DNA from: Sphingosinicella sp963974575
GTDB lineage: Bacteria; Pseudomonadota; Alphaproteobacteria; Sphingomonadales; Sphingomonadaceae
Direction of reading: 5' to 3'
Length of the DNA: 64,000 nucleotides
Assembly: GCF_963974575.1 (NCBI RefSeq)
Contig: NZ_CAXBBQ010000008.1
Span: 62,001-126,000 of the forward strand
Made by a program: the position numbers and the translations under genes
Part shown: positions 36,391-44,761 of the stretch, one piece after another
Position numbering within the stretch: position 1 is the stretch's first letter
Layout: every line of letters starts with the position of its first letter
Notes under the pieces: model-generated
Database searches by the model: none
What the model saw: the letters and a program-made list of their open reading frames with translations, nothing else
What the model was told of the DNA's origin: nothing

Positions 36391-37713
36391 ATGTCACAGG
36401 TCGCGCCACAGGATACCGACTATCCGAGTCCCGCAACCGGCTGGCTGACGGTTTCCATCCTCTTCCTGCTCTACATCCTGTCCCTGACCGACCGCTACAT
36501 CATCGCGCTCCTCGTCGAGCCGATCAAGGCGGACCTCGGGCTTTCGGATTTCCAGATCAGCCTGCTGCAAGGCCCGGCCTTCGCGCTGCTGTTCTGCCTG
36601 TGCGCCATCCCCGTGGGCGTTGCACTCGATCGCTATAGCCGACGCTGGGTATTGTTCGTCTCGATCACGGTCTGGAGTCTCGCCGCCGCCGGTTGCGGCC
36701 TCGCCCGCAACTTCGGCGCGCTGTTCGTGGCGCGCGCGGCGGTGGGCGCCGGTGAATCCGGTTTCGGCACGGGCAGCTATTCGATCATCGGAGACAGCTT
36801 CCCGCCGCACAAGGTATCGCTCGCCATGTCCGTGTTCGTGATGGGCGGCGTGATGGGGGCGGGCATCGTGTTCCTGCTCGGTGGGCCGATCGTTGAGGCC
36901 GTGATGAAGGCAGGGCCTGTCGAATGGCCTATCCTCGGCATGATGGAGCCTTGGCAGCAGGTTTTCATCATCACCGGTGCGCCCGGTATCGCGATGGCTT
37001 TCCTCGTATTCCTGTTCCGCGAGCCGAAGCGTCGCGCTGCGCCCGCCGCGCAGTCCAACGCCGGATACGGCGAGGCGATCCAGTTCCTGAAGCAACGCAA
37101 GCGGCTGTTCACTGCGATCTTCCTGGGCTTCGGTCTCACTTACTCTGTGACGATCGGGCTGCAACTCTGGACACCGACCTATTTGGTACGCGCGCACGGC
37201 TGGGAACCGGCGCGCATCGGCATCGTACTCGGCATCGCGCAGATTCTCTCCGCCGCGACGCTGCCCGTCCACGGATGGATCGTCGACAAGCTGTTCAAAG
37301 GTGGACGCAAGGACGCGCACCTCTTCTGGTGCATGGCGACCGCCTTCTTCGCCATTCCCTGCGGCGTCGCGGCGTTCCTGATGACGAACGCGTGGGCGAC
37401 GGTCGTTCTATATGGGCTATACATGACGTTCATTCTTTCAACGGCGAGCATGGGACCAGCAGTGGTACAGGTCGTAACGCCGCAGCGGCTACGCGGGCGC
37501 GTGTCGGCGCTCTATGTGCTCAGCACTGGGCTTGTTGCGATGGCGGGTGGCCCGGCGATGGTCGGGCTCATTACCGATATGGTTCTCCGCGACGAGCAGA
37601 AGGTCGGTATCTCGTTGATCGCAACCGTGCTTTGTGTGCTGGTCCCGGCGACACTGCTGTTCGCCTTCGGGCGGCGCGGAATGCGCGAGGTGATGGAGCC
37701 CGCGAATGTCTGA
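36391..37713 (+). CDS. MFS transporter
   Basis: A 440-residue major facilitator, about 12 helices, with SILFLLYILSLTDRYIIALLVEP in helix 1 and VALDRYSRRW in the loop 2-3 position. The start at 36391 has GGGGAG upstream; the ATG at 36346 lacks a site. It is a paralogue of 17815-19164 and 39294-40661. Its promoter resembles others in the cluster, so it is probably induced with it. Substrate not predictable. Confidence 0.88.
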   Translation: MSQVAPQDTDYPSPATGWLTVSILFLLYILSLTDRYIIALLVEPIKADLGLSDFQISLLQGPAFALLFCLCAIPVGVALDRYSRRWVLFVSITVWSLAAAGCGLARNFGALFVARAAVGAGESGFGTGSYSIIGDSFPPHKVSLAMSVFVMGGVMGAGIVFLLGGPIVEAVMKAGPVEWPILGMMEPWQQVFIITGAPGIAMAFLVFLFREPKRRAAPAAQSNAGYGEAIQFLKQRKRLFTAIFLGFGLTYSVTIGLQLWTPTYLVRAHGWEPARIGIVLGIAQILSAATLPVHGWIVDKLFKGGRKDAHLFWCMATAFFAIPCGVAAFLMTNAWATVVLYGLYMTFILSTASMGPAVVQVVTPQRLRGRVSALYVLSTGLVAMAGGPAMVGLITDMVLRDEQKVGISLIATVLCVLVPATLLFAFGRRGMREVMEPANV

Positions 37714-37805
37714 CGAGACGATCCTGAACCACGTTTCGGAAGGCGGGGACTGATCGCAGCGGCATTTAAGGAAAAGCGGGCGGCACGATTTCACGGAAGG
37801 TAACG

Positions 37806-39290
37806 ATGATGACTGGAACGCCAACGATACCGGCCTCGCTTTCCGGCGGCCCCAAGAAAATGCTGATTGGCGGCGAATGGGTCGATGCGCTTTCCGGCCA
37901 GACGTTCCCCACGCTGAATCCGTCGACGGGCGTGGTGCTTGCGCAGATTGCAATGGCCGACGAGGCGGATGTCGACCGCGCCGTCGCGGCGGCGCGCGCA
38001 GCCTTCGAAGGCCCGTGGAGCCGTTTCAAGCCCGCCGAGCGTCAGCGCATCCTGCTGCGCCTTGCCGATCTCGTCGAACGCGACGGTGATGAACTCGCGA
38101 TGCTCGATACGCTCGAGATGGGGCGGCCGATCACCGATTCCGTGCGCGTGGCGGGTATCGTCGCGCGCGGCCTCCGGCATTTCGCGGGCATGGCGACAGC
38201 GATCCACGGCGAAACGCTGGCGAATTCCCATCCGCTCGACGTGCTCTCCTACACGCTGAAGGAGCCGGTGGGTGTCGTCGGCGCGATCATCCCGTGGAAC
38301 GGACCGCTGTTCAGCGCGGCGTGGAAGATAGCGCCTGCGCTTGCGACCGGCTGCACCGTGGTTCTGAAAGCCGCGGAGGATGGATCGCTGACACCGCTGC
38401 ACTTCGGTGCGCTCTGCCTCGAAGCGGGGGTTCCGCCCGGCGTCGTCAATGTGCTGACCGGCTTCGGCGTGGTCGGTGCGGCGCTGTCCCGTCATCCCGA
38501 TGTGGACAAGATCACTTTTACGGGGTCGGGTGAGACGGGGCGAAAGATTATCGAGGCCTCCGCCGCTACCGCCAAGCGCGTGACAATGGAACTCGGCGGC
38601 AAGTCGCCGAACATCGTGTTCGCGGATGCCGATCTCGACCTCGCGGTGCAGGGTGCCGCGATGGCGGTGTTCTCCAATTGCGGGCAGGTATGCGCCGCGG
38701 GCACGCGTCTGTTCGTCGAGCGGTCCATCCACGACGAATTCGTCGCGCGTGTCGCTGACTTCGGAAGGACGCTGAAGATCGGAGTCAGCACGGATCCAGA
38801 AACGCGGCTGGGTCCGATCGTCTCATCGCGTCAATTCGACCGGGTGACGTCGTATATGGCGCTCGGGCCGGAAGAGGGGGCGCGGGTGGTCTCGGGCGGC
38901 ACCCGTGTCACCGAAGGCGAACTCGCGAAAGGTTGGTTCGTCACGCCGACCGTGTTCTCCGATGTGAAGGACGACATGCGGATCGCGCAGGAAGAAATCT
39001 TCGGGCCGGTCGTCTGCGCGTTCCCGTTCGACGATTTCGACGAGGTGATCACACGCGCCAACGCCACGCGCTTCGGCCTTGCGGGCGGTGTGTGGACGCG
39101 CGATATCACCAAGGCGCACGCGGCGATCCGGCGTATTCGCGCTGGGTCAATCTGGGTGAATCATTACATGGCGATGGACCCGGCGGTGCCTTTCGGTGGC
39201 TACAAGCTGAGCGGTTATGGCCGCGAGGGCGGTGCCGAGCACATCGAGGCGTACCTCAACACCAAGGGCGTCTGGATCCGCACGAGTTGA
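37806..39290 (+). CDS. NAD(P)-dependent aldehyde dehydrogenase
   Basis: A 494-residue ALDH with IIPWNGPLFSAAWKIAPAL, FTGSGETGRKI, the Glu of MELGGKSPN and the catalytic Cys of CGQVCAAGTR. ATG codons at 37806 and 37809 are both possible after AAGG. It is a different subfamily from 7046-8539. It ends 3 bp from the converging MFS gene, with no terminator between. Confidence 0.9.
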   Translation: MMTGTPTIPASLSGGPKKMLIGGEWVDALSGQTFPTLNPSTGVVLAQIAMADEADVDRAVAAARAAFEGPWSRFKPAERQRILLRLADLVERDGDELAMLDTLEMGRPITDSVRVAGIVARGLRHFAGMATAIHGETLANSHPLDVLSYTLKEPVGVVGAIIPWNGPLFSAAWKIAPALATGCTVVLKAAEDGSLTPLHFGALCLEAGVPPGVVNVLTGFGVVGAALSRHPDVDKITFTGSGETGRKIIEASAATAKRVTMELGGKSPNIVFADADLDLAVQGAAMAVFSNCGQVCAAGTRLFVERSIHDEFVARVADFGRTLKIGVSTDPETRLGPIVSSRQFDRVTSYMALGPEEGARVVSGGTRVTEGELAKGWFVTPTVFSDVKDDMRIAQEEIFGPVVCAFPFDDFDEVITRANATRFGLAGGVWTRDITKAHAAIRRIRAGSIWVNHYMAMDPAVPFGGYKLSGYGREGGAEHIEAYLNTKGVWIRTS

Positions 39291-39293
39291 GGA

Positions 39294-40661
39294 CTATGCC
39301 GCGGCGGTCGTCGCGGCGTCCCGTGCTTTCGCGTCCGCGATCATACCGCGCATTGGCGCGAGCGCACGTGAAAGCACGGCGGCGGTAAGCGGCAGCCCGA
39401 TCGCCACACAAATCAGGATGGCGCTGCCGACCTGCTTCGCATCTTTGAATCCGTAGTCCGTGATCAGCGCGACGACGAGCGGACCGAGAATGGTGCCGCC
39501 CATGCCGATGATGAGCAGCATGATCGACGACGCCTTGCCGCGCAGGTCGCTCGGCACGATCGCCTGAACCGCGACGATAGATAGTCCACCGTAGGTCGAG
39601 ATCACGAAGAACAGCAACCCGATCAGCATCACCGCGAGATAAGGATTGCCGACCATGAACGCGGCAATGCCGATCGGCCAGCCGATGATCGCCGAGATCG
39701 CTGTATAGCGTAAATGGATGTCCGTGACGCCGCGCTGGAAGAAACGGTCGGCAAGGAAACCGTGAAGCGGCATTCCCGCACATGTTCCCATGAGCAGCGC
39801 CGTACCGAGCCAAAGCCCGATGCGGCTCTCTTCCCAATCATGTACGCGGCCAAGATAGGCGGGCGCCCATGTGATCACGGACAGGGCCGTCATGCCGTAG
39901 AGAAGAATTCCAAGGTGATGGCTGATATAGAAGCGGAGATGCTGCCGCACGAATTTCAGATAGACATCGTAACCTGCGGCCTTGGAGGCCGCGTGGAAGG
40001 TCGGCTGTATGCGCCGTTTTGGTTCGGGGATCAGAAAGATCAGGAACGCCATGAGCATACCTGGTGCACCGACAACGATGAAGATCAGGTGCCAGCCGCG
40101 CAACTCTCCGAGGAACGGCAGCATGTAAAGCTTGTCGGGCACGAACAATGTGGTGAGCGCGCCGCCGATCAACAGTGCAAGACCTTGGCCGACCTTGATG
40201 CCGAGTGCCGATACGGACATCGGCATTGCCATCTTCTCGCGCGGAAACAGGTCGCCAATGATGGAGTGCGATCCTGGCACCAGCACCGCCTCGCCGGCGC
40301 CGACGACCGCACGAGCCCCAAAGAGCGTCGAATAGCTCTGCGCAAAACCGGTCATGAGTGTGGCGAAACTCCACACGACCACGCCCCAGAAAATGACGAC
40401 GCGCCGCTGGAACCTGTCGATCATCCAGCCCGAAGGCAAGCCCATCACCGCGTAGAAGATCGCGAAGGCAAGGCCGTAGAGCAAGCTCAGTTGTACATCG
40501 GATAAGCCCAGGTCCGCCTTGATCGGTCCCACCAGCAAGGTGAGCAGGTTACGATCGAGAACGGACAGTACGGTAAACAGGAACAGCACTGCCACAGCAG
40601 TCCATCCCACACGGCTCGCGGGGAATTCGTTCCAGGCTGTGACAGGCTGTTGCTGCTCCAT
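39294..40661 (-). CDS. MFS transporter
   Basis: A 455-residue major facilitator with VLFLFTVLSVLDRNLLTLLVGP in helix 1 and GWMIDRFQRR in the loop 2-3 motif. It is the third member of the same subfamily in the window but is transcribed against the others. It marks the right end of the catabolic cluster, since the next sequences are gene remnants. Confidence 0.88.
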   Translation of the reverse strand: MEQQQPVTAWNEFPASRVGWTAVAVLFLFTVLSVLDRNLLTLLVGPIKADLGLSDVQLSLLYGLAFAIFYAVMGLPSGWMIDRFQRRVVIFWGVVVWSFATLMTGFAQSYSTLFGARAVVGAGEAVLVPGSHSIIGDLFPREKMAMPMSVSALGIKVGQGLALLIGGALTTLFVPDKLYMLPFLGELRGWHLIFIVVGAPGMLMAFLIFLIPEPKRRIQPTFHAASKAAGYDVYLKFVRQHLRFYISHHLGILLYGMTALSVITWAPAYLGRVHDWEESRIGLWLGTALLMGTCAGMPLHGFLADRFFQRGVTDIHLRYTAISAIIGWPIGIAAFMVGNPYLAVMLIGLLFFVISTYGGLSIVAVQAIVPSDLRGKASSIMLLIIGMGGTILGPLVVALITDYGFKDAKQVGSAILICVAIGLPLTAAVLSRALAPMRGMIADAKARDAATTAAA

Positions 40662-40704
40662 ATTTCGACCCTGTGCCTCTCATCAATCGTTCAGATAGCG
40701 ATTC

Positions 40705-40949
40705 ACGGTTCAGGTAGACGCAACCTGATCGCGCTGGAACCCCGCCTTCGCGATGTGTGGCCGGGCGCCACGAAGTTCGAACGGTGGTTCGACGAGTTGC
40801 TCCGTGCGGCCTATGTGAAGGTGCGCTACGCGCGGCATGACCGCGTCACGGCCGAGGAACCGAACTGGGTCGGCAGCCGCGTCGTGCTGCGCGGCCTCAT
40901 TGAAGACCTCTGCCTGAAGCGGATCGAGGCGCTCAAAGCGGCCGCTTGA
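40705..40949 (+). pseudogene. 3' remnant of a HEPN-domain gene
   Basis: The reading frame ending at 40949 encodes LIALEPRLRDVW, then KFERWFDELLRAAYVKVRYARH and a C-terminal ...LCLKRIEAL, which fits the C-terminal HEPN domain found after nucleotidyltransferase domains in alphaproteobacteria. No N-terminal domain is present and the in-frame ATG at 40650 lies inside the divergent MFS gene's 5' end, so this is a fragment. Between 40950 and 41197 I see no gene. Confidence 0.45.
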
Positions 40950-41197
40950 AATCTCTCAACGCCGTTCAGGCGCGGGACAGGCAGTGCTGATGTCAGGAAA
41001 AGGTGTGGCTCCCCGGGACAGGAGCCGGCTATTCTTGCTATTTCAAGCGATAGATATCGTTGGTGTTTCAAGCAACTGGTAAAGGCAATGATGCTTACGT
41101 CGCGCCGATCAACTGGCCGGCTGTCCGTGCCTTAGTTCCTCGAAAATGGCCGTCATATTGCTCTTTGAAGATTTTTCCCTGAGGGTTATGCTGTTGA

Positions 41198-41240
41198 CCG
41201 TTATAGCGGTCACAATGCTATTTTGTGACCGCTATAACGG
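41198..41240. promoter_or_regulatory. Perfect 18-bp inverted repeat, candidate HipB operator
   Basis: CCGTTATAGCGGTCACAA (41198-41215) is repeated in inverted form at 41223-41240 around a 7-base loop. Each arm also contains a near-palindrome CCGYTATARCGG, so it could be two operator copies. It lies about 60 bp before a hipB relic, where such antitoxins bind to repress their own operon. T6 follows at 41243, so a terminator reading is also possible. Confidence 0.5.
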
Positions 41241-41301
41241 CATTTTTTCACGTGAAAGAGCGTACTCGCACTGATCTCGCATAACGCGCGAAGCACTGAA
41301 C

Positions 41302-41581
41302 ATGATGGGTAGGCTCATTCGCCTCGCACGCAAACAGCGCAAGATGTCCGAGGCTGACCTGTCAGCCCGGGTCGGCATCACCCGCGCTACGCTGCAATTA
41401 ATCAAAACAGGGCCATCCAAAGGTGGAAATCGGACTGCTGTTCGAGGCAGCAACGTTGGTGGGACTGCCGCTCTTCGTCGATGAACCTTCACGGCTCGCT
41501 CCCGAGATTTTGCGGGTCAATAACAAAGTGGCGCTTCTTCCCCCGGTCGGCGCGGCGCCCGAGGAAGGATGTGAAGGATGA
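41302..41581 (+). pseudogene. hipB: Frameshifted hipB-type XRE antitoxin gene
   Basis: The first part encodes an XRE helix-turn-helix (GRLIRLARKQRKMSEADL, ARVGITRATLQLIKTG). The continuation KVEIGLLFEAATLVGLPLF is in the next frame from about 41420 and runs to TGA at 41579-41581, so one frameshift lies near 41405-41420. The stop overlaps the hipA start (ATGA), as in intact hipBA operons. The antitoxin is probably not functional. Confidence 0.65.
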
Positions 41582-41800
41582 ATTCTGATCGGTCTCCACA
41601 TGTTGCGGTGAATGGCGCTGCTCGCGTCCCGATCCCGGCAGCCACCGAAGCCTTCGTGCAGATATGGCTGCCGGATACGCTTGAACCCGTGATTGCGGGT
41701 CGGATCGGTTTGGTGGGGGCCTCTATGTCTTCAACTATTGTCGTTCCTATCTGGAACGCGTCGTCCGCCTGCATCATCGCATGATCATGCTGGCAACGCG
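41578..41800 (+). pseudogene. hipA: 5' fragment of hipA toxin kinase gene, frameshifted and truncated
   Basis: From ATG 41578 the frame gives TEAFVQIWLPDTLEPVIAGRI, matching the N-terminus of HipA-like kinases. From about 41718 the match continues in another frame (GLYVFNYCRSYLER) and is lost after about 41760. The matching C-terminal part of a HipA lies 15 kb away at 56960-57437 on the same strand. About half of the protein is missing between the two pieces. Confidence 0.6.
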
Positions 41801-41855
41801 CGCATCAAGCCGCCGCAAGACGCGCGCATCTAAAGTCAAAACCGCAACTGTAATG

Positions 41856-42206
41856 CTAGGTTGTCGCCTTGGAGAAATAGTCGGAACGCATGACCTCGAC
41901 ATCGGACAGGAAGGTCACACCCGGACGCTTCTGGAACAGCCGCGCCAGGCCGCGTGCGACGTCGGCGATGATCTTTTCTTCCGCGACGCCAACAAACATA
42001 ACGAGCCCACTTTGGTCGTTGAAGATGGTTTTCCCCTGATGAAAGCCGCTATGACCCATTCCGGCGACATCGCGTATCATGGTCCATCCGCCGACCCTCG
42101 CGGCCTTGAGCAGCTCTTCTACAAGGACTTGGTCCTCGGCTAAGAGCACGATCTCGATCTTTTTTAGTCGGTGCAGACTAAGATCGTCAAAAGCAGCGTT
42201 GATCAT
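41856..42206 (-). CDS. PII-like regulatory protein of the DAB operon
   Basis: A 116-residue small alpha/beta protein (KKIEIVLLAEDQVLVEELLKAARVGGWTMI, then GHSGFHQG and MFVGVAEEKIIADVARGL across the chain) resembling PII/SbtB-like proteins. The ATG at 42206 has GGAGG at a good distance; TTG at 42212 would overlap the dabA stop. PII-like genes are often linked to DAB and SbtA bicarbonate systems and may gate uptake in response to nucleotides or bicarbonate. It is the last gene of the operon. Confidence 0.7.
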   Translation of the reverse strand: MINAAFDDLSLHRLKKIEIVLLAEDQVLVEELLKAARVGGWTMIRDVAGMGHSGFHQGKTIFNDQSGLVMFVGVAEEKIIADVARGLARLFQKRPGVTFLSDVEVMRSDYFSKATT

Positions 42207-42208
42207 GT

Positions 42209-44761
42209 TCAAGCCTCCAGATTGTAAGTTGCGGCGAAAACAGGGGCGTCCGCGTTCAGTTCATCGTTCCCACGCCAGCGCAGCGCCTTGCCGGTTTGTG
42301 GATCGATAACAACCAGCATGACCCAGCTATTGCCGAACAAACGCCCTACAATATCGTTCGATTCCACCACACGTTGGACCCGGTCGAAAGGTGCAAGGAC
42401 GATCGTCAGCAACCGTTGGGGGACGTGGAAGGGCACGCCATCGTCGGTGAACAGCGACTGCCGCGGGAGACCCACCCTCAGGTCGCCGCCGTTGCCCTGT
42501 AAAACGCCGATACCGCCGACGACATTCTGGGTGACCTTGTCGCCCGAGCCGTAGCGATCGTTGTCGATGGTAGAGAACAGATACTGACAGTTAATCCATT
42601 GAGCGACGACCATAGGCGCGGTCAGGATCGTGGTCAGAGCGGTGCCATCAGTGTCGCTCTGCCAGTCGTAGCTGTGCAAGAACGCCCGTCCCTCAAGGTC
42701 GATCTCTCGAGTCAGCGCGCGCGGCCCGACGATGAAAGCCGCATTGCCAGCCAGACCCCATTCCGGCCGGACTTCGCCCCAGTGCATGGCGCCTATCAGC
42801 AGATCATTGGCGGTCCGTCCGAGCAGTGCTGCGCGCCGCTCCCGATTGTCTGTCCCCGCCTTGGCGAGACTTTCCACTAACGAGTTTACATCATCCTGAT
42901 GACTTTCCGGTATACAGCGCCTATCAAATATAAAGACCTGGTCAGTCGTTGTATTGTGTTCGGCGGCAACGAACCAGGTCGTTTCAGGGATCGCTGTGCC
43001 TTTTTCCGCCAACCCGGCCCGAACTTCCGGATCATTCAAGATGAGGGCGAGGATCCGCGCGTTGTAGCCACCAGCGTGACCGCCGCATGCTCCGCAGTCC
43101 AGCGACGCCGCATATGGATTGTTGACCGCACTGCCACCGTGGCCGACCAGCGCAACGAGGCGGGCCGTCCTCTCTGATAGGCCCGTCAACTTGAACATAG
43201 CCAACGCAAAGCCGACTTTCTCCTCGCGGGTGAATGTCGGCTGCGAGGCATAATCCTTATGTTGTCCGAGATTTGGAGCCAAGGCTTCGCTACGGGATGG
43301 AGATACGGCGGTACTGACCCGCTTGACGAGTCCAGGAGCGAGTGTGCGTGCCGCCATCAGGAGGCCCGCCACGAGACCGGTTGCTTCAGCAGTCGCAAAG
43401 GCAGTTGCGGTACCCTGTTTCCCAACATCAAGCAGGGTAGACGCCCGCTTGACCTGTTCCTGACCCGCAGACAGTGCCGCAGCTTCCTTTTCCAGCCCAG
43501 GCGTAGGCGCTTCGGTCACATCATGCTGCGGCGAGAGCAGCACTGGTAAGAGCCGTTTGCGCCGCGTATCGCCAAACCGATGCAATGCGATGGGCAGACC
43601 GAAGAAGCCTGCATAACCAAATGTCTCGAAGCGACCCTGAGATTCGAGCGCCCGCCTGAAGGGCTCCGAACGTACATCGATGCAGAAGATTAACTGGGCT
43701 TCGGGCCTCTCGCATGGGGCAAGTTTGGTCGCGGCCGACTGGAGCTTGGGTACCAGGGTATTGCGGTATGTCCATTCCGCCGCAATCTGGAATATGCCGC
43801 CAAGCGCATCTTCGTTCATGCTGGCGATTTCAGAAAGCCGAGCTTTTCCGGCCTTATCGAGACCGGCCAAAATCTCGTCGGTCAGACCGAAATGTGCGAC
43901 TAATTGCGCTGTGGTATCAGGTCCCTCCTTGGAGCCTCTAAGCTTAGTAACTGCGCCACTGCGATCGAGTAACAGCCACAATGCCAGCAGATCAGCCATG
44001 CTGGCAGGGCCTGTCTCGGAAATGTCGGGATCCGCGTTCTCGTTGCGCCAACGAATATGGCCTGACCAGCCGGGTAGGCGAGCTACAAGTTCTGCGAGCT
44101 TACCCTCCTCCTTGCCGGGTGGGATTCCCAGAGCAGCCAGGCCTTCAGCGATAGCTTCTAGGGGGTCACGCGGCACACTCAGCAGAAGTTTTTCTCCGAG
44201 CTCGCCTGACAGTGCCCGATATTCGGCATCATAGACGATGGCCGCCAGGGTCGCGCGATAGAGACCAAGCTCGCGGCGGGGCATCGGGAAGGTCGCCTGG
44301 CCCTGGTCAAAGAAAGCGGCGCACCATTTGGCGATGAAGGCGGCATCGGGAGTAAGAGCCGCGGGTGCCCTTTCTTCCTGCGCAACCGGCAGGTCCTGTA
44401 GCCGCGCCATCAGCAGGTCCAGCCGCGAGATATCGGGGCCGATCAACTCGAAGGCGGCGTTCAGGCCGCCCAGCTTTTGGATGGCCGCATCGCGCAGCAC
44501 CCGTTCCTCAAGCTTGCCGATGCCCAGAAGTTTGCGCCATTGGGCGAGCGCCAGGTTTCGGCGAGCGCCGAACCGTTGCGCTGCCTGGCTGACCGCCTCG
44601 TCGAAGGGAAGATCCTCGAACCCGGCAAGCGGATTGACCGCAATCGCGCTTTCGAGAGGCCAGAGCGGGGGAACTGCGCGCGCGGCAAGGGCCACCAAGC
44701 CTGCCACTTCGGTCCGGCTCAAGATAGGTTCAACCGCATTGAGAAGGGCCATCCTGTTCAT
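42209..44761 (-). CDS. dabA: DabA, carbonic-anhydrase-like subunit of DAB inorganic carbon pump (DUF2309)
   Basis: An 850-residue DUF2309 protein. The zinc-site residues are all present with family spacing: C360 and D362 (LIFCIDVRSE), H541 (LVGHGGSAV) and C556 (SLDCGACGG). DabA couples CO2 hydration to ion flow through DabB to accumulate bicarbonate. The start at 44761 (MNRMALLNAVEP) overlaps the dabB stop (ATGA) and has GGAGAAG upstream; the longer opening to 44911 is rejected. Confidence 0.92.
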   Translation of the reverse strand: MNRMALLNAVEPILSRTEVAGLVALAARAVPPLWPLESAIAVNPLAGFEDLPFDEAVSQAAQRFGARRNLALAQWRKLLGIGKLEERVLRDAAIQKLGGLNAAFELIGPDISRLDLLMARLQDLPVAQEERAPAALTPDAAFIAKWCAAFFDQGQATFPMPRRELGLYRATLAAIVYDAEYRALSGELGEKLLLSVPRDPLEAIAEGLAALGIPPGKEEGKLAELVARLPGWSGHIRWRNENADPDISETGPASMADLLALWLLLDRSGAVTKLRGSKEGPDTTAQLVAHFGLTDEILAGLDKAGKARLSEIASMNEDALGGIFQIAAEWTYRNTLVPKLQSAATKLAPCERPEAQLIFCIDVRSEPFRRALESQGRFETFGYAGFFGLPIALHRFGDTRRKRLLPVLLSPQHDVTEAPTPGLEKEAAALSAGQEQVKRASTLLDVGKQGTATAFATAEATGLVAGLLMAARTLAPGLVKRVSTAVSPSRSEALAPNLGQHKDYASQPTFTREEKVGFALAMFKLTGLSERTARLVALVGHGGSAVNNPYAASLDCGACGGHAGGYNARILALILNDPEVRAGLAEKGTAIPETTWFVAAEHNTTTDQVFIFDRRCIPESHQDDVNSLVESLAKAGTDNRERRAALLGRTANDLLIGAMHWGEVRPEWGLAGNAAFIVGPRALTREIDLEGRAFLHSYDWQSDTDGTALTTILTAPMVVAQWINCQYLFSTIDNDRYGSGDKVTQNVVGGIGVLQGNGGDLRVGLPRQSLFTDDGVPFHVPQRLLTIVLAPFDRVQRVVESNDIVGRLFGNSWVMLVVIDPQTGKALRWRGNDELNADAPVFAATYNLEA

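Noticed and set aside
40650..40949. An intact 99-residue gene
   Set aside because: Its start lies inside the divergent MFS gene's 5' end and only the C-terminal HEPN-like part is recognisable, so it is treated as a remnant.
41781..42143. 120-residue plus-strand frame continuing from the hipA relic
   Set aside because: It runs opposite the PII-like gene and loses all HipA similarity after about 41760.
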